Below, piece after piece: positions 14,037 through 21,869 of a DNA stretch of 24,137 bases. The position numbers and the translations under genes were made by a program. Below the pieces are notes generated by a model. The model was not told the DNA's origin, made no database searches, and was given only the letters and a program-made list of their open reading frames with translations. Every line of letters begins with the position of its first letter. Within the stretch, counting starts at the first letter, position 1. Origin of the DNA: JAENVU01 sp964639075. GTDB taxonomy: Bacteria > Actinomycetota > Acidimicrobiia > IMCC26256 > JAENVU01. The stretch covers positions 1 to 24,137 of the forward strand of contig CAZXCB010000018.1 in NCBI GenBank assembly GCA_964639075.1. The letters run 5' to 3'.

Positions 14037-14042
14037 TACGCT
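14037..14042 (+). promoter_or_regulatory. -10-like TACGCT before glycosyltransferase
   Basis: TACGCT ends 10 nt before the ATG at 14053. No ribosome site lies between. The spacing is a little long for a strictly leaderless start. Confidence 0.4.
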
Positions 14043-14052
14043 CGAACCACTT

Positions 14053-15822
14053 ATGGCCCGGAGGATCCTGATCGTCTCCGCGTCCATGGGGGCGGGGCAC
14101 GACGGCGCGGCACACGAGCTGCGCAGGCGACTCGAGGCCCAGGGCCACCACGTGCGCGTCGTGGACTTCCTCGACTGCTGCCCGTTCGGGATCGGCTGGT
14201 TCATCAGGGTCACCTACCTGCTCCAGCTCCGGCTCGCGCCGTGGAGCTACGAGCTGACCTATCGCCTCTGGTACACGATGCCCTCCACCTGGGGCTTCAT
14301 CGTCCGGCTCGACACGTTCGTCGCCGGCAAGCGCCTCCGACGCGCCATCACCGAGACCGACGCCGACGTCGTGGTGTCCACCTACCCGCTGTCGTCGCTC
14401 GTCCTCGGCAACATGCGCAAGAAGCGCTGGCTGAAGGTGCCGGTCATCACCTTCCTCACCGACTTCGCGGTCCACCCCCTGTGGGTCCACCCGCACGTCG
14501 ACGTGCACCTGGCCACGAGCGAGTTCGCGGCCGCCACCGCCCGAACCCGCGGCGGCGACGACGCCCGCGCGCCGGGTCCGCTCGTCGGCGAGCGCTTCCA
14601 ACCGGTCGAGCCGGGGGACCGGGCCGCAGTGCGCGCCGAGCTCGGCCTCGCGCCCGAGGCGCGGGCGGTGCTCGTCGTCGCCGGCTCCTGGGGTGTCGGA
14701 GATGTCCCGGGCACGGTCGACGCGATCCTCGAGGCGGGTGACTTCCAACCGGTCGTCGTCTGTGGTCGGGACGAGAAGCTCGCGGCCGAGCTCACGTCGC
14801 GCGGACGCGCGACGGTCCTCGGCTGGCGCGACGACATGCCGCGGCTCATGGCCGCGTGCGACGTGATGGTCGAGAACGCCGGCGGCCTGACGGCCAACGA
14901 GGCCTTCGCGTGCGGGCTTCCGGTCGTCACGTTCCTGCCCATCGCCGGGCACGGCAAGGACAACGCGGAGGGCATGTCGCAGCTGGGTGTGACCCGCTAC
15001 GCGCGCGACACGGACGAGCTGGCGAGCGCGCTCTCGGAGCTGACCGTCCCGAATCTCGCGCGCCAGGAGCAGGTGGCCCGCGCCCATGCGTTGTTCGTCG
15101 GCGACGCCGCGGACGACGTCCTCGCGACGGCCGCGCTGCGCACGGCGAGCGGCGTCGAGGCGCCGATCCGGATGCCCAAGGCACCGCACCGGGTCCGCGT
15201 CGCGGCGGTGTCCGTGCTCGCGCTGTACGGGCTCCTCACTCTCGGTGCGCAGGGGGTCGCGGCGCTCGGGGTCGGTGTCGCCACGGCGCCCAAGCATGCC
15301 CACGACCGCGTGTACCTCGGTGTGCGCCTCACCGCCGAGGAGCTCGCCAGCCCCGCGATCCGCTCCCACCTGGACCGGATGAACGCGACTGCGATCGTCG
15401 ACGGCATCACCGTGCTGGACGCCGGCGCCCGGCCCATGCGCGCGCTCGCGGCGCGGGTCGACGTCGGCAACGGTGGCTGGGGAACGAGCCGACCGTTCCG
15501 ACCGTTGCGGGCCGAGACCGACGTCGTCACGACGACCGACCTCATCACCAAGGCTGCCGACGTGAAGGTGCGCGAGTTCGTCCCGGAGCGACGCTTCGAC
15601 GCATTCGACCAGCTCTTCGCCCGCAGGCGCGGGCAGCGGCTCGTCCGCCCCGACCACGTCGTGCGACCCGAGGCGCTGCCCGAGGACCTTCGTGACCACC
15701 ACGTCTACGTGCTCGACGGGCGGGGCCGCACCGTCGGCCAGGTCGCAGAGGCGCTCGTCGCGCTCGAGCGGGCGCTCCTCGCGTCCGGCTACTCCTCGGG
15801 CCCGCTGTCGGAGCTGCGGTGA
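14053..15822 (+). CDS. MGDG synthase-like glycosyltransferase with membrane anchor and degenerate deacetylase-like C-terminal domain
   Basis: 589 residues. Residues 1-165 are an MGDG-synthase N-terminal domain with ASMGAGHDGAAHEL near 10-23. Residues about 200-360 are a GT28/GT-B C-terminal domain with VMVENAGGLTANEAFACGLP near 271-290, the UDP-sugar binding region. These are features of diacylglycerol or lipid-linked glycosyltransferases. A hydrophobic helix follows near 381-410. Residues about 418-589 look like a NodB deacetylase fold without its catalytic residues: VYLGVRLTAEE stands where the family has the TFDDGP motif, and ARVDVGNGGWG where it has GHEIGNH. The stop overlaps the next gene's GTG by 4 nt, so the two are translationally coupled. 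A role in glycolipid or envelope polysaccharide synthesis is likely; the pseudo-deacetylase call is inference. Confidence 0.85.
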   Translation: MARRILIVSASMGAGHDGAAHELRRRLEAQGHHVRVVDFLDCCPFGIGWFIRVTYLLQLRLAPWSYELTYRLWYTMPSTWGFIVRLDTFVAGKRLRRAITETDADVVVSTYPLSSLVLGNMRKKRWLKVPVITFLTDFAVHPLWVHPHVDVHLATSEFAAATARTRGGDDARAPGPLVGERFQPVEPGDRAAVRAELGLAPEARAVLVVAGSWGVGDVPGTVDAILEAGDFQPVVVCGRDEKLAAELTSRGRATVLGWRDDMPRLMAACDVMVENAGGLTANEAFACGLPVVTFLPIAGHGKDNAEGMSQLGVTRYARDTDELASALSELTVPNLARQEQVARAHALFVGDAADDVLATAALRTASGVEAPIRMPKAPHRVRVAAVSVLALYGLLTLGAQGVAALGVGVATAPKHAHDRVYLGVRLTAEELASPAIRSHLDRMNATAIVDGITVLDAGARPMRALAARVDVGNGGWGTSRPFRPLRAETDVVTTTDLITKAADVKVREFVPERRFDAFDQLFARRRGQRLVRPDHVVRPEALPEDLRDHHVYVLDGRGRTVGQVAEALVALERALLASGYSSGPLSELR

Positions 15823-16574
15823 GCTGGCGGCCGGTCGCGGTCGCCGGCGCGGGGATCGGTCTCGTGGGGGCGGCCGCGCTCGCGGTGAACTCGGCGCCGT
15901 CGCTCGTCGCCCTGTCGCGACTCGGCCGGCACGTGTCGCCCGGTCTCGCCGGGGTCGGTGATCCCGGCCACGTCGCGCTCACGTTCGACGACGGCCCGGA
16001 TCCGTCCTCCACCCCGGCGTTCCTCGACGCGCTCGACCGCATCGGCTGGCACGCCACGTTCTTCATGCTCGGCGACATGGCCCGGCGCGCACCCGGTCTG
16101 GCCGCGGAGGTCGCGGCCGCCGGCCACGAGGTGGCGGTGCACGGCGATCGCCACCGTTCGCAGCTCCGGCTCTCGCCGAGGGTCGTCGCCGAGGACATCG
16201 CCCGCGCGCGCGACGCGGTCGCGGCTGCCGCGGGCGTGGAGCCCGTGTGGTTCCGCCCGCCGTACGGGACGTTGTCGTTGAGCGGCGTCCTCGGTTCCCG
16301 CCGGGTCGGCCTGCGCACCGTGCTGTGGACGGCGTGGGGACGCGACTGGCGGGCCGAGGCGACTGCGGAATCGGTCGTGACCGACGTGCTCGACGGTCAC
16401 CTCGACGGCGGCACGGTCCTGCTCCACGATTCCGATTGCACCTCGGCGCCGGCGTGCTGGCACGCGACGCTGGCCGCGCTCCCGCCGCTCGCGGACGCGC
16501 TCGCCGATCGGGCACTGCGGGTCGGACCAGTCGGTGAGCACGGGATCGCGGTGCCGGAACGAACCGCCGCCTAG
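15819..16574 (+). CDS. Polysaccharide deacetylase, NodB family, N-terminal anchor
   Basis: 251 residues. A hydrophobic segment near 5-22 is a membrane anchor or uncleaved signal. NodB motifs are complete: motif 1 TFDDGPDP with D57-D58, motif 2 H108-x3-H112 (VHGDRH), motif 3 R146-P-P-Y149, motif 4 around D176-W177, and motif 5 LLHD (201-204). The enzyme would remove N-acetyl groups from an envelope or extracellular glycan using a metal bound by D58, H108 and H112. The GTG start overlaps the TGA of the glycosyltransferase (GTGA), so the two are made together. The active deacetylase next to a degenerate copy fused to the glycosyltransferase suggests duplication. Confidence 0.9.
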   Translation: MSWRPVAVAGAGIGLVGAAALAVNSAPSLVALSRLGRHVSPGLAGVGDPGHVALTFDDGPDPSSTPAFLDALDRIGWHATFFMLGDMARRAPGLAAEVAAAGHEVAVHGDRHRSQLRLSPRVVAEDIARARDAVAAAAGVEPVWFRPPYGTLSLSGVLGSRRVGLRTVLWTAWGRDWRAEATAESVVTDVLDGHLDGGTVLLHDSDCTSAPACWHATLAALPPLADALADRALRVGPVGEHGIAVPERTAA

Positions 16575-16576
16575 GG

Positions 16577-17464
16577 ATGGCATACGTCTTCGCGCTCGGC
16601 GCGGGCCTGTGTTACGCGATCGCGTCGGTGTTCCAGCACCAGGTGGCCGCGGCCGCGCCGGCGAACATGTCGTTGCGACCGCGCCTGCTGCTCGAGGTGG
16701 TGAAGCACCCCGTCTGGCTCGCCGGCATCGGTCTCGACGTCGGCGCCTACTTCCTGGAAGCGCTGGCTCTCGCCAACGGCTCGATCGTGCTCGTGCAGAC
16801 CTTGCTCGTGAGCGGATTGCTGTTCGCGCTGCCGCTGTCCGCGATCGGGCGCAAGACCAAGCCCGGCCGGTCCGACTGGTTCGCCGCCGCGGCGGTCGCG
16901 ATCGGCATCGCCGTGTTCCTCGGCGTCGGCGATCCCGGCGACGGCCACTACCGCGCGACGACCCTCGACTGGGTCCTCACGTTCTCGATCTGCGGCGTCA
17001 TCGTCGTGGCGATGGTGCTGGCGACCCGGAAGGTACCGCCGCACTACCGGGCGCTCGGGCTCGCCGTCGCCACCGGAGCCTGTTACGCGTGCACCGCCGC
17101 GCTGACCAAGCAGGTCGTGACGATCATCGACTACCACGGCGTCGACGGCCTGTTCACGCGGTGGCCGGTGTACGCGCTCGGGTTCTTCTCGATCCTCGGC
17201 CTGCTGTTGAACCAGAGCGCGTTCAACGCGGGGCATCTCGCCGCGTCACTGCCCGCGCTCGCGGTCACCAACCCGGTGCTGTCGTCCATCCTCGGGGTGA
17301 CCTTGTTCGACGAGACGCTCGGCGCTCAGGGTCCGGTGCAGTACCTCATCGTTTCGCTCGCCGTCGTGGTGATGATCGGCGGCGTGATCCGGCTCGCGCG
17401 TTCGCCGTTCGTCACCGGCGAGGATGAGCACCGCCACCCCGCGATCACGCCGGCGTCGCCTTGA
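16577..17464 (+). CDS. DMT-superfamily (EamA-like) membrane transporter
   Basis: 295 residues with about nine to ten hydrophobic helices and no large soluble domain. The pattern is a DMT transporter with two repeats: N-terminal GAGLCYAIASVFQHQVA, the FLEALALANGSIVLVQTLLVSGLLFALPL segment, and in the second half GACYACTAALTKQVV and VTNPVLSSILGVTLFDETLG, typical of the EamA group. Substrate is unknown. The ATG is 2 bp after the stop of the deacetylase, so it is in one operon with the glycosyltransferase and deacetylase and may move an envelope precursor; that is inferred from position. The ATG has no clear ribosome site of its own. Confidence 0.85.
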   Translation: MAYVFALGAGLCYAIASVFQHQVAAAAPANMSLRPRLLLEVVKHPVWLAGIGLDVGAYFLEALALANGSIVLVQTLLVSGLLFALPLSAIGRKTKPGRSDWFAAAAVAIGIAVFLGVGDPGDGHYRATTLDWVLTFSICGVIVVAMVLATRKVPPHYRALGLAVATGACYACTAALTKQVVTIIDYHGVDGLFTRWPVYALGFFSILGLLLNQSAFNAGHLAASLPALAVTNPVLSSILGVTLFDETLGAQGPVQYLIVSLAVVVMIGGVIRLARSPFVTGEDEHRHPAITPASP

Positions 17465-17533
17465 TCCCGCTCTCCCGCCTACGGCGCAGGCCGCTCGGGC
17501 CCCGCTCGCATGCACCAGACGATGGTCGGCGCT

Positions 17534-17549
17534 GGCTCGCTTCGGAGCC
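17534..17549. terminator. Small hairpin between convergent genes
   Basis: GGCTC (17534-17538) pairs with GAGCC (17545-17549) across a GCTTCG loop. It lies in the 90-bp gap between the convergent ends of the transporter and LLM genes, a place where a bidirectional terminator is expected. There is no T tract, and the stem is short. Confidence 0.3.
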
Positions 17550-17554
17550 GCTCG

Positions 17555-18502
17555 TCACGTCTGGAGCGGCTGGACGCGCGCGGCGATCGGCTCGAGCTCC
17601 GCGCGCCAGTCGGCCGGGTCGTGGATCGGGACGAGCACGAGCTTGGAGATCCCGACCGCCACGTACTCGCCGATGCGCCGCTCGAGCGCGTCGAGCGAGT
17701 CGGGGACGAGGTCCGCAGGGTCGACCTCACCGGACCGTGACGCCAGCAGCGCCCGCACGGGCTCCGGCAGCTCGCCGGGCGCGTAGATGATCATCGCGCC
17801 GAAGTGCTCCGGGTCGATCGTCCGGCCGCGCTCCGCGGCGACGGTCTCGATCCGGGCCCGGCCCGCCGCGCACTCGGCCGGCATCGAGAAGGAGGCGAGC
17901 CAGCCGTCGGCGAGCCGCCCGACCCGCGCGAGCTCCCTCGGCCCACGGCCGCCGAGCCAGATGTCGGGCGGTCGTTGGACGGGATGCGGGCGCACGCGCA
18001 GCGCCTCGTAGTGGAAGCGCTCGCCGTCGTGGTCGACGGCGTCCTCGGTCCAGAACCGTCGGAGCAGCGGCAACGCCTCCTCGAACCACGCGGCGCGCTC
18101 GCCGCGCGCGACGCCGAACGCCTGCTGCTCGGCGGGGTGCGCGATCCCGAGGCCGAACGCGGGGAGGAACCGACCGTCGCTGAGCACGTCGAGGCTCGCC
18201 AACTCCTTCGCGAGGAGCGCCGGGCTGCGCCCGGGGAGCACCTGGACGCTCGTGCCGAGCTTGAGCTTCGTCGTGCGACCGGCGGCGACCGCGAGCCCGA
18301 CGATCGGGTCCGGCGCGTCGGCGGTGATCCGCTCGGAGAGCCACAGGGAGTCGAAGCCGAGGCCTTCGAGCGCGTCGACCATCGCGGCGAAGCCCGCGGA
18401 CGTGAACCCGCGTTGTGTCCCGAACCCGTATCCGACCCTGACCTTCGAACCCCGAGCCGCCGCGGCTCGGCTATCGCACGCGGGTCCGGGGCTCAGCTTC
18501 AC
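17555..18502 (-). CDS. LLM-class oxidoreductase, probably F420-dependent
   Basis: 315 residues, a luciferase-like TIM barrel. After an N-terminal extension of about 20 residues comes VRVGYGFGTQRGF, then EGLGFDSLWLSERI, KLGTSVQVLPGRSPALLAKELASLD and GRFLPAFGLG, typical of F420-dependent luciferase-like enzymes of the TIGR03854 type. Cofactor and substrate are inferred. The start is the GTG at 18500-18502: no start codon is present closer to the conserved region, and a TAGCCT hexamer lies 7 nt upstream, supporting a leaderless GTG start. It shares a 14-bp start-to-start gap with the CaiB gene. Its stop converges on the DMT transporter. Confidence 0.85.
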   Translation of the reverse strand: MKLSPGPACDSRAAAARGSKVRVGYGFGTQRGFTSAGFAAMVDALEGLGFDSLWLSERITADAPDPIVGLAVAAGRTTKLKLGTSVQVLPGRSPALLAKELASLDVLSDGRFLPAFGLGIAHPAEQQAFGVARGERAAWFEEALPLLRRFWTEDAVDHDGERFHYEALRVRPHPVQRPPDIWLGGRGPRELARVGRLADGWLASFSMPAECAAGRARIETVAAERGRTIDPEHFGAMIIYAPGELPEPVRALLASRSGEVDPADLVPDSLDALERRIGEYVAVGISKLVLVPIHDPADWRAELEPIAARVQPLQT

Positions 18503-18509
18503 GGATGGC

Positions 18510-18515
18510 AGGCTA
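18510..18515 (-). promoter_or_regulatory. -10-like TAGCCT, near-leaderless
   Basis: On the minus strand TAGCCT ends 7 nt before the GTG at 18502. The hexamer sits within the 14 bp separating this start from the divergent CaiB start, so the two promoters must overlap. Confidence 0.5.
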
Positions 18516-18516
18516 G

Positions 18517-19719
18517 GTGACCGTGGACGACGCCACTTCGCCGCTGACCGGACTGCGCGTGCTCGAGCTCGGCTCGTTCATCGCCGGTCCGTTCGCGGGG
18601 CAACTGCTCGGCGACCTCGGTGCCGAGGTCGTGAAGATCGAGCCGCCCGGCAGCGGCGACCCGATGCGCCGGTGGGGCGTGACGGTCGACGGTCGCAGCC
18701 TCTGGTGGCCGGTCATCGCCCGCAACAAGCGCTCGGTCGCGGTCGACCTGCGCACCGACCGCGGTCGGGAGATCGTGGGTGACCTCGCGACGCACTGCGA
18801 CGTCGTCGTCGAGAACTTCAAGCCCGGGACGCTGGCGAGGTGGGGCCTCGACTACGGCTCCCTCGCCGTCGCGAACCCGGGGCTCGTGCTCGTGCACGTG
18901 TCGGGGTTCGGGCAGGACGGGCCGCGCGCGCACGAACCGGGCTTCGGCGCCATCGGCGAGGCCATGGGTGGGATCCGGCACACGACCGGTGACGCCGACC
19001 GGCCACCGGCGCGCGCCGGGGTCTCCCTCGGCGACGCACTCGCCGCGCTCTTCGCGGTGATCGGCACCCTCGCCGCGGTCACCGAACGGCACCGATCAGG
19101 TCGGGGTCAGGAGGTCGACGTCGCGATCTACGAGGCCGTGATGGCGCTCATGGAGTCGACGGTGGCCGACTACGAGCTCGGTGGTGTCGTCCGCGGGCGC
19201 AGCGGCGGGGTGCTGCCCGGGGTGGCGCCCTCGAACGCCTATCCGACCGCCGACGGTCACGACGTGGTCATCGCCGCGAACGCCGACGCGGTGTTCGCGC
19301 GCCTCGTGGTCGCGATGGACCGGCCCGACCTCGGCGGTCCGTACGCGACGCACGCCGCGCGCGCCGAGGGTCAGCGGGCGCTCGACCTCGAGGTCGCCGC
19401 GTGGACGGCGACCCTGCCGGCCGACCGGGTGCTCGCGATCCTCGAGGAGCACTCGATCCCGGCGGGGCTCATCAACACCGCGCCCGACCTCGCGGTCGAC
19501 GACCACGTCGCGGCGCGCGACATGATCCTGCGGCTCGCGGCGGGGTTCGACCAGCTGCTGCCGATGAACGGCATCGTCCCGAAGCTGTCGCGGACACCCG
19601 GCGCGGTGCGGGCCGTGGGACCAGAGCTCGGCGCGGACACCGACGCGGTGCTGGCGGAGCTCCTCGGCGCCGACGCGGCGACGATCGCGGGCTGGCGCTC
19701 CGAAGGAGTGGTCGCCTGA
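18517..19719 (+). CDS. CaiB/BaiF-family (class III) CoA-transferase
   Basis: 400 residues, the full family length. Seen: LRVLELGSFIAGPFAGQLLGD near 13-33, the EVVKIEPPGSGDPMR segment, NKRSVAVDLR, DVVVENFKPGTLARWGL, and SLGDALAALFAV with D173 at the place of the catalytic aspartate (Asp169 in formyl-CoA transferase). These enzymes transfer CoA between carboxylic acids and in actinobacteria include alpha-methylacyl-CoA racemases. The exact acid is not readable. The start is GTG 18517 or GTG 18523, two codons later; no ribosome site separates them. Divergent from the LLM oxidoreductase by 14 bp and convergent with the VOC gene by 10 bp. Confidence 0.9.
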   Translation: MTVDDATSPLTGLRVLELGSFIAGPFAGQLLGDLGAEVVKIEPPGSGDPMRRWGVTVDGRSLWWPVIARNKRSVAVDLRTDRGREIVGDLATHCDVVVENFKPGTLARWGLDYGSLAVANPGLVLVHVSGFGQDGPRAHEPGFGAIGEAMGGIRHTTGDADRPPARAGVSLGDALAALFAVIGTLAAVTERHRSGRGQEVDVAIYEAVMALMESTVADYELGGVVRGRSGGVLPGVAPSNAYPTADGHDVVIAANADAVFARLVVAMDRPDLGGPYATHAARAEGQRALDLEVAAWTATLPADRVLAILEEHSIPAGLINTAPDLAVDDHVAARDMILRLAAGFDQLLPMNGIVPKLSRTPGAVRAVGPELGADTDAVLAELLGADAATIAGWRSEGVVA

Positions 19720-19729
19720 ACGGTGGTCC

Positions 19730-20257
19730 TCAGACCTGGACGTCCTCGGGCGTGTAGAGGATGCCTTCCGGAGCGTCGTGCATCGGCGGGTTCGGATGGG
19801 TCAGCAGCTCGCTCGCCTCGGCACGGTCGGCGTCGGTGACCGCGGCGGTGGTCTGGCACCACTCGACCATGATCCCGTTCGGATCGGTCGTGTAGATCGA
19901 CGTGCACCAGCCGTGGTCGATCTCGTAGACGAAGTTCCCGTGCGCGAGCCAGCGGTCGCGCGCCGCGTCGAGCGCGGCGCGGTCCGGTGCTCCGAACGCG
20001 AGGTGGTTGGTCCACTCGGGAAGCCCGAGGCCCTTGGAGATCGACGGCTCGAAGTCGCCGATCGTCGGGTCGTCGTGGATGTCCCAGAACGCGATCATCT
20101 CGCCGTTGCCGGTGTCGTAGAACGCGTGACGGGCCCAGCCCTTCTCGGGCGTGGGCGCGACGTTCACCCGCTGCAGCGTGAAGCCCATGGCATCGGTGTA
20201 GAACGCGTGGGTGGCGTCGAGGTCACGGGTGGCGATGGCGACGTGGTGGAAGGCCAT
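19730..20257 (-). CDS. VOC-family (glyoxalase/dioxygenase fold) protein
   Basis: 175 residues with the vicinal oxygen chelate repeat. MAFHHVAIATRDLDATHAFY opens the first module with a metal-ligand histidine at 4-5, EWTNHLAFGAPD places H85 in the second, and DPNGIMVEWCQ places E132. This is the metal-site layout of glyoxalase and extradiol dioxygenase type proteins. The substrate is unknown. I chose the ATG at 20255-20257 because GGGAG lies about 9 nt upstream and the family N-terminus follows directly; the open frame upstream of it is not conserved. It converges with CaiB and is divergent from pdxH across 163 bp. Confidence 0.87.
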   Translation of the reverse strand: MAFHHVAIATRDLDATHAFYTDAMGFTLQRVNVAPTPEKGWARHAFYDTGNGEMIAFWDIHDDPTIGDFEPSISKGLGLPEWTNHLAFGAPDRAALDAARDRWLAHGNFVYEIDHGWCTSIYTTDPNGIMVEWCQTTAAVTDADRAEASELLTHPNPPMHDAPEGILYTPEDVQV

Positions 20258-20298
20258 CCCCGGATTCTCCCGGACCCGGAGCGATCCGGCAAGCGCCG

Positions 20299-20324
20299 AG
20301 CGGCTCGGGTGTGGCCGAGCCGCT
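20299..20324. promoter_or_regulatory. Perfect 10-bp inverted repeat between divergent genes
   Basis: AGCGGCTCGG (20299-20308) and CCGAGCCGCT (20315-20324) flank GTGTGG. The site lies between the divergent VOC and pdxH starts, where a terminator is not expected. A 9-nt part (CGGCTCGGG) repeats at 20390-20398 close to the pdxH promoter. It may be an operator or an mRNA leader hairpin. Confidence 0.4.
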
Positions 20325-20407
20325 TCGCCCGCGTTTCGGAGCCGGAGTCGTGGGTCCCGGCGGTGCGCGTCGTTCACGGAACGTCGGGGCGGCTCGGGAT
20401 GTGACGG

Positions 20408-20413
20408 TACGGT
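20408..20413 (+). promoter_or_regulatory. -10-like TACGGT, near-leaderless
   Basis: TACGGT ends 7 nt before the GTG at 20421. It supports that start for pdxH over the far upstream ATG at 20211, which lies inside the VOC gene. Confidence 0.55.
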
Positions 20414-20420
20414 CGCGGAC

Positions 20421-21029
20421 GTGACCGAGCTGCCACCGCTCGACGAGCGCACCGTCGATCCGGACCCGTTCCGGCAGTTCGCCCGCTGGTACGCCGCCGC
20501 GGTCGAGGCGTCGGGGGACCGGGCCGCGGCGATGACGGTGGCGACGGCCACGCGCTCCGGCCGGCCGTCGGCGCGCGTCGTGCTGTTGCGGGGGGCCGAC
20601 GAGACCGGGTTCGTCTTCTACACGAACTACGAGAGCGACAAGGCCGAGGAGCTGGCGACGAACGACCACGTCGCCGCGGTCCTCCACTGGCCGGAGCTCG
20701 GTGCCCAGGTCCGGATCGAGGGTGTGGCGGACCGGGTGCCGGCCGCCGAGTCCGACGCCTACTTCGCGCAGCGGCCCCGCGGGCACCAGCTCGGCGCGTG
20801 GGCGTCGGAGCAGAGCCGCCCGGTCGCGGATCGGGAGACGCTCGAGGCCGCGTTCGCCGCGGTCGAGGACCGGTTCCCGGTCGACGTCCCGCGCCCGGCG
20901 CACTGGGGCGGGTACCGGATCGTGCCCGAGCGCATCGAGCTGTGGCGCAACCGCGAGGACCGGGTGCACGACCGCGTGCGGTACACGCGCAGCGGGGACG
21001 GCTGGCGGATCGAGCGGCTCAGCCCGTGA
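20421..21029 (+). CDS. pdxH: Pyridoxamine 5'-phosphate oxidase
   Basis: 202 residues, FMN enzyme that oxidises pyridoxamine or pyridoxine 5'-phosphate to pyridoxal 5'-phosphate in vitamin B6 metabolism. The family pattern is strong: PDPFRQFARWYAAAVEA, RVVLLRG, FYTNYESDKAEEL, LGAWASEQSRPV, then the C-terminal hallmark WGGYRIVPERIELW, HDRVRYTR and GWRIERLSP. The GTG at 20421 follows TACGGT at leaderless spacing and gives the normal N-terminus. Its 3' end overlaps the convergent YihY-type gene by 11 nt. Confidence 0.93.
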   Translation: MTELPPLDERTVDPDPFRQFARWYAAAVEASGDRAAAMTVATATRSGRPSARVVLLRGADETGFVFYTNYESDKAEELATNDHVAAVLHWPELGAQVRIEGVADRVPAAESDAYFAQRPRGHQLGAWASEQSRPVADRETLEAAFAAVEDRFPVDVPRPAHWGGYRIVPERIELWRNREDRVHDRVRYTRSGDGWRIERLSP

Positions 21030-21831
21030 CGAGCGGCTCGTCGATCGAGCGGTGCTCCCACCGGTGGCGCTCGTAGACCGCGACCATCACGATCACCTCG
21101 CCCATGACGAGCAGCCAGATGAGCAGGGCGAACGTCGCGCCGATCGCGCCGTAGATCGACGACGAGCGCCGGACCAGCGCGGGCACCACCGTCGCGCCGA
21201 CGCTGCGCAGGATCTCCAGTGCGACGCCGCCGTAGACCGCGGGCCGCACCATCGCCCGCCACGGCAGGTGCCGGCGCGGGAGCAGCAGCGCGGTCCAGAA
21301 GAGGAACAGGCTGCTCGCGAGCACGCCGCCGACCATGCCGAGCTCGACGAGCACGTCGGCGCGGTGGAGCAGCACGCTGAGCCCGACCGTGGCCGCGAGG
21401 AACGCGAGCCCGCCGACGAGCCACACGGTCCCGAGCGCCCGGCTGCGCAGCGCGCCTCCGTCGATCGACCACGCGGTGTCCCACGCGGCGCTCATCGCGG
21501 CACCGAGACCGGCTCCGGTCCAGATCAGCCCGACGATTCCGATCAGCGACGACGTGACCTGTTGTGACTCCGCCGACTGCACGCTCGTCGCCAGCGTGTG
21601 GCCGACGTCGGAGCCCAGGCCGAGCGCTTCGGCGAGATCCTTGCCGAACCGGCTCGGGTCACCGCCCGCCACGCCGATCGCGGCGATCGCGAGCAGCGCG
21701 ATCGGGAACAGCGCGAGGAAGGCGCGCATCGAGATCGCGGCGGCGAGGTTCGAGCCCCGGATCCGTGACCAGCGCTCCTGCAACGTGAGCCCGAGGTCGA
21801 CCGTGGCCCGCACCCGTTGACGGAGCGGCAC
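21019..21831 (-). CDS. YihY/virulence factor BrkB family membrane protein
   Basis: About 270 residues with around six hydrophobic helices. The family N-terminal pattern is present: RSTVDLGL-type helix, then RGSNLAAAISMRAFLALFPIALL, followed by SLIGIVGLIWTGAGLGAAMSAAWD and a C-terminal GATFALLIWLLVMGEVIVMVAV. YihY proteins are uncharacterised inner-membrane proteins (not RNase BN, as once claimed). The start is uncertain: GTG 21829-21831 gives a normal N-terminus, and GTG 21865-21867 adds 12 residues overlapping the divergent lysoplasmalogenase region. No good ribosome site supports either. The last 11 nt overlap pdxH on the other strand. Confidence 0.83.
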   Translation of the reverse strand: MPLRQRVRATVDLGLTLQERWSRIRGSNLAAAISMRAFLALFPIALLAIAAIGVAGGDPSRFGKDLAEALGLGSDVGHTLATSVQSAESQQVTSSLIGIVGLIWTGAGLGAAMSAAWDTAWSIDGGALRSRALGTVWLVGGLAFLAATVGLSVLLHRADVLVELGMVGGVLASSLFLFWTALLLPRRHLPWRAMVRPAVYGGVALEILRSVGATVVPALVRRSSSIYGAIGATFALLIWLLVMGEVIVMVAVYERHRWEHRSIDEPLVTG

Positions 21832-21837
21832 GTCACC

Positions 21838-21843
21838 TATCGT
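21838..21843 (+). promoter_or_regulatory. -10-like TATCGT before lysoplasmalogenase gene
   Basis: TATCGT ends 26 nt before the ATG at 21870, giving a leader of about 20 nt with no visible ribosome site. It deviates from the TA[C/G][C/G][C/G]T set at the third base. Weak call. Confidence 0.3.
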
Positions 21844-21869
21844 GACACGGTGCCGCGCCGAGCCCACCC

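Noticed and set aside
13936..15702. Minus-strand 588-codon open frame
   Set aside because: It is antisense to the glycosyltransferase and reads as Arg/Glu/Val-rich shadow sequence; the plus-strand gene has clear domain motifs.
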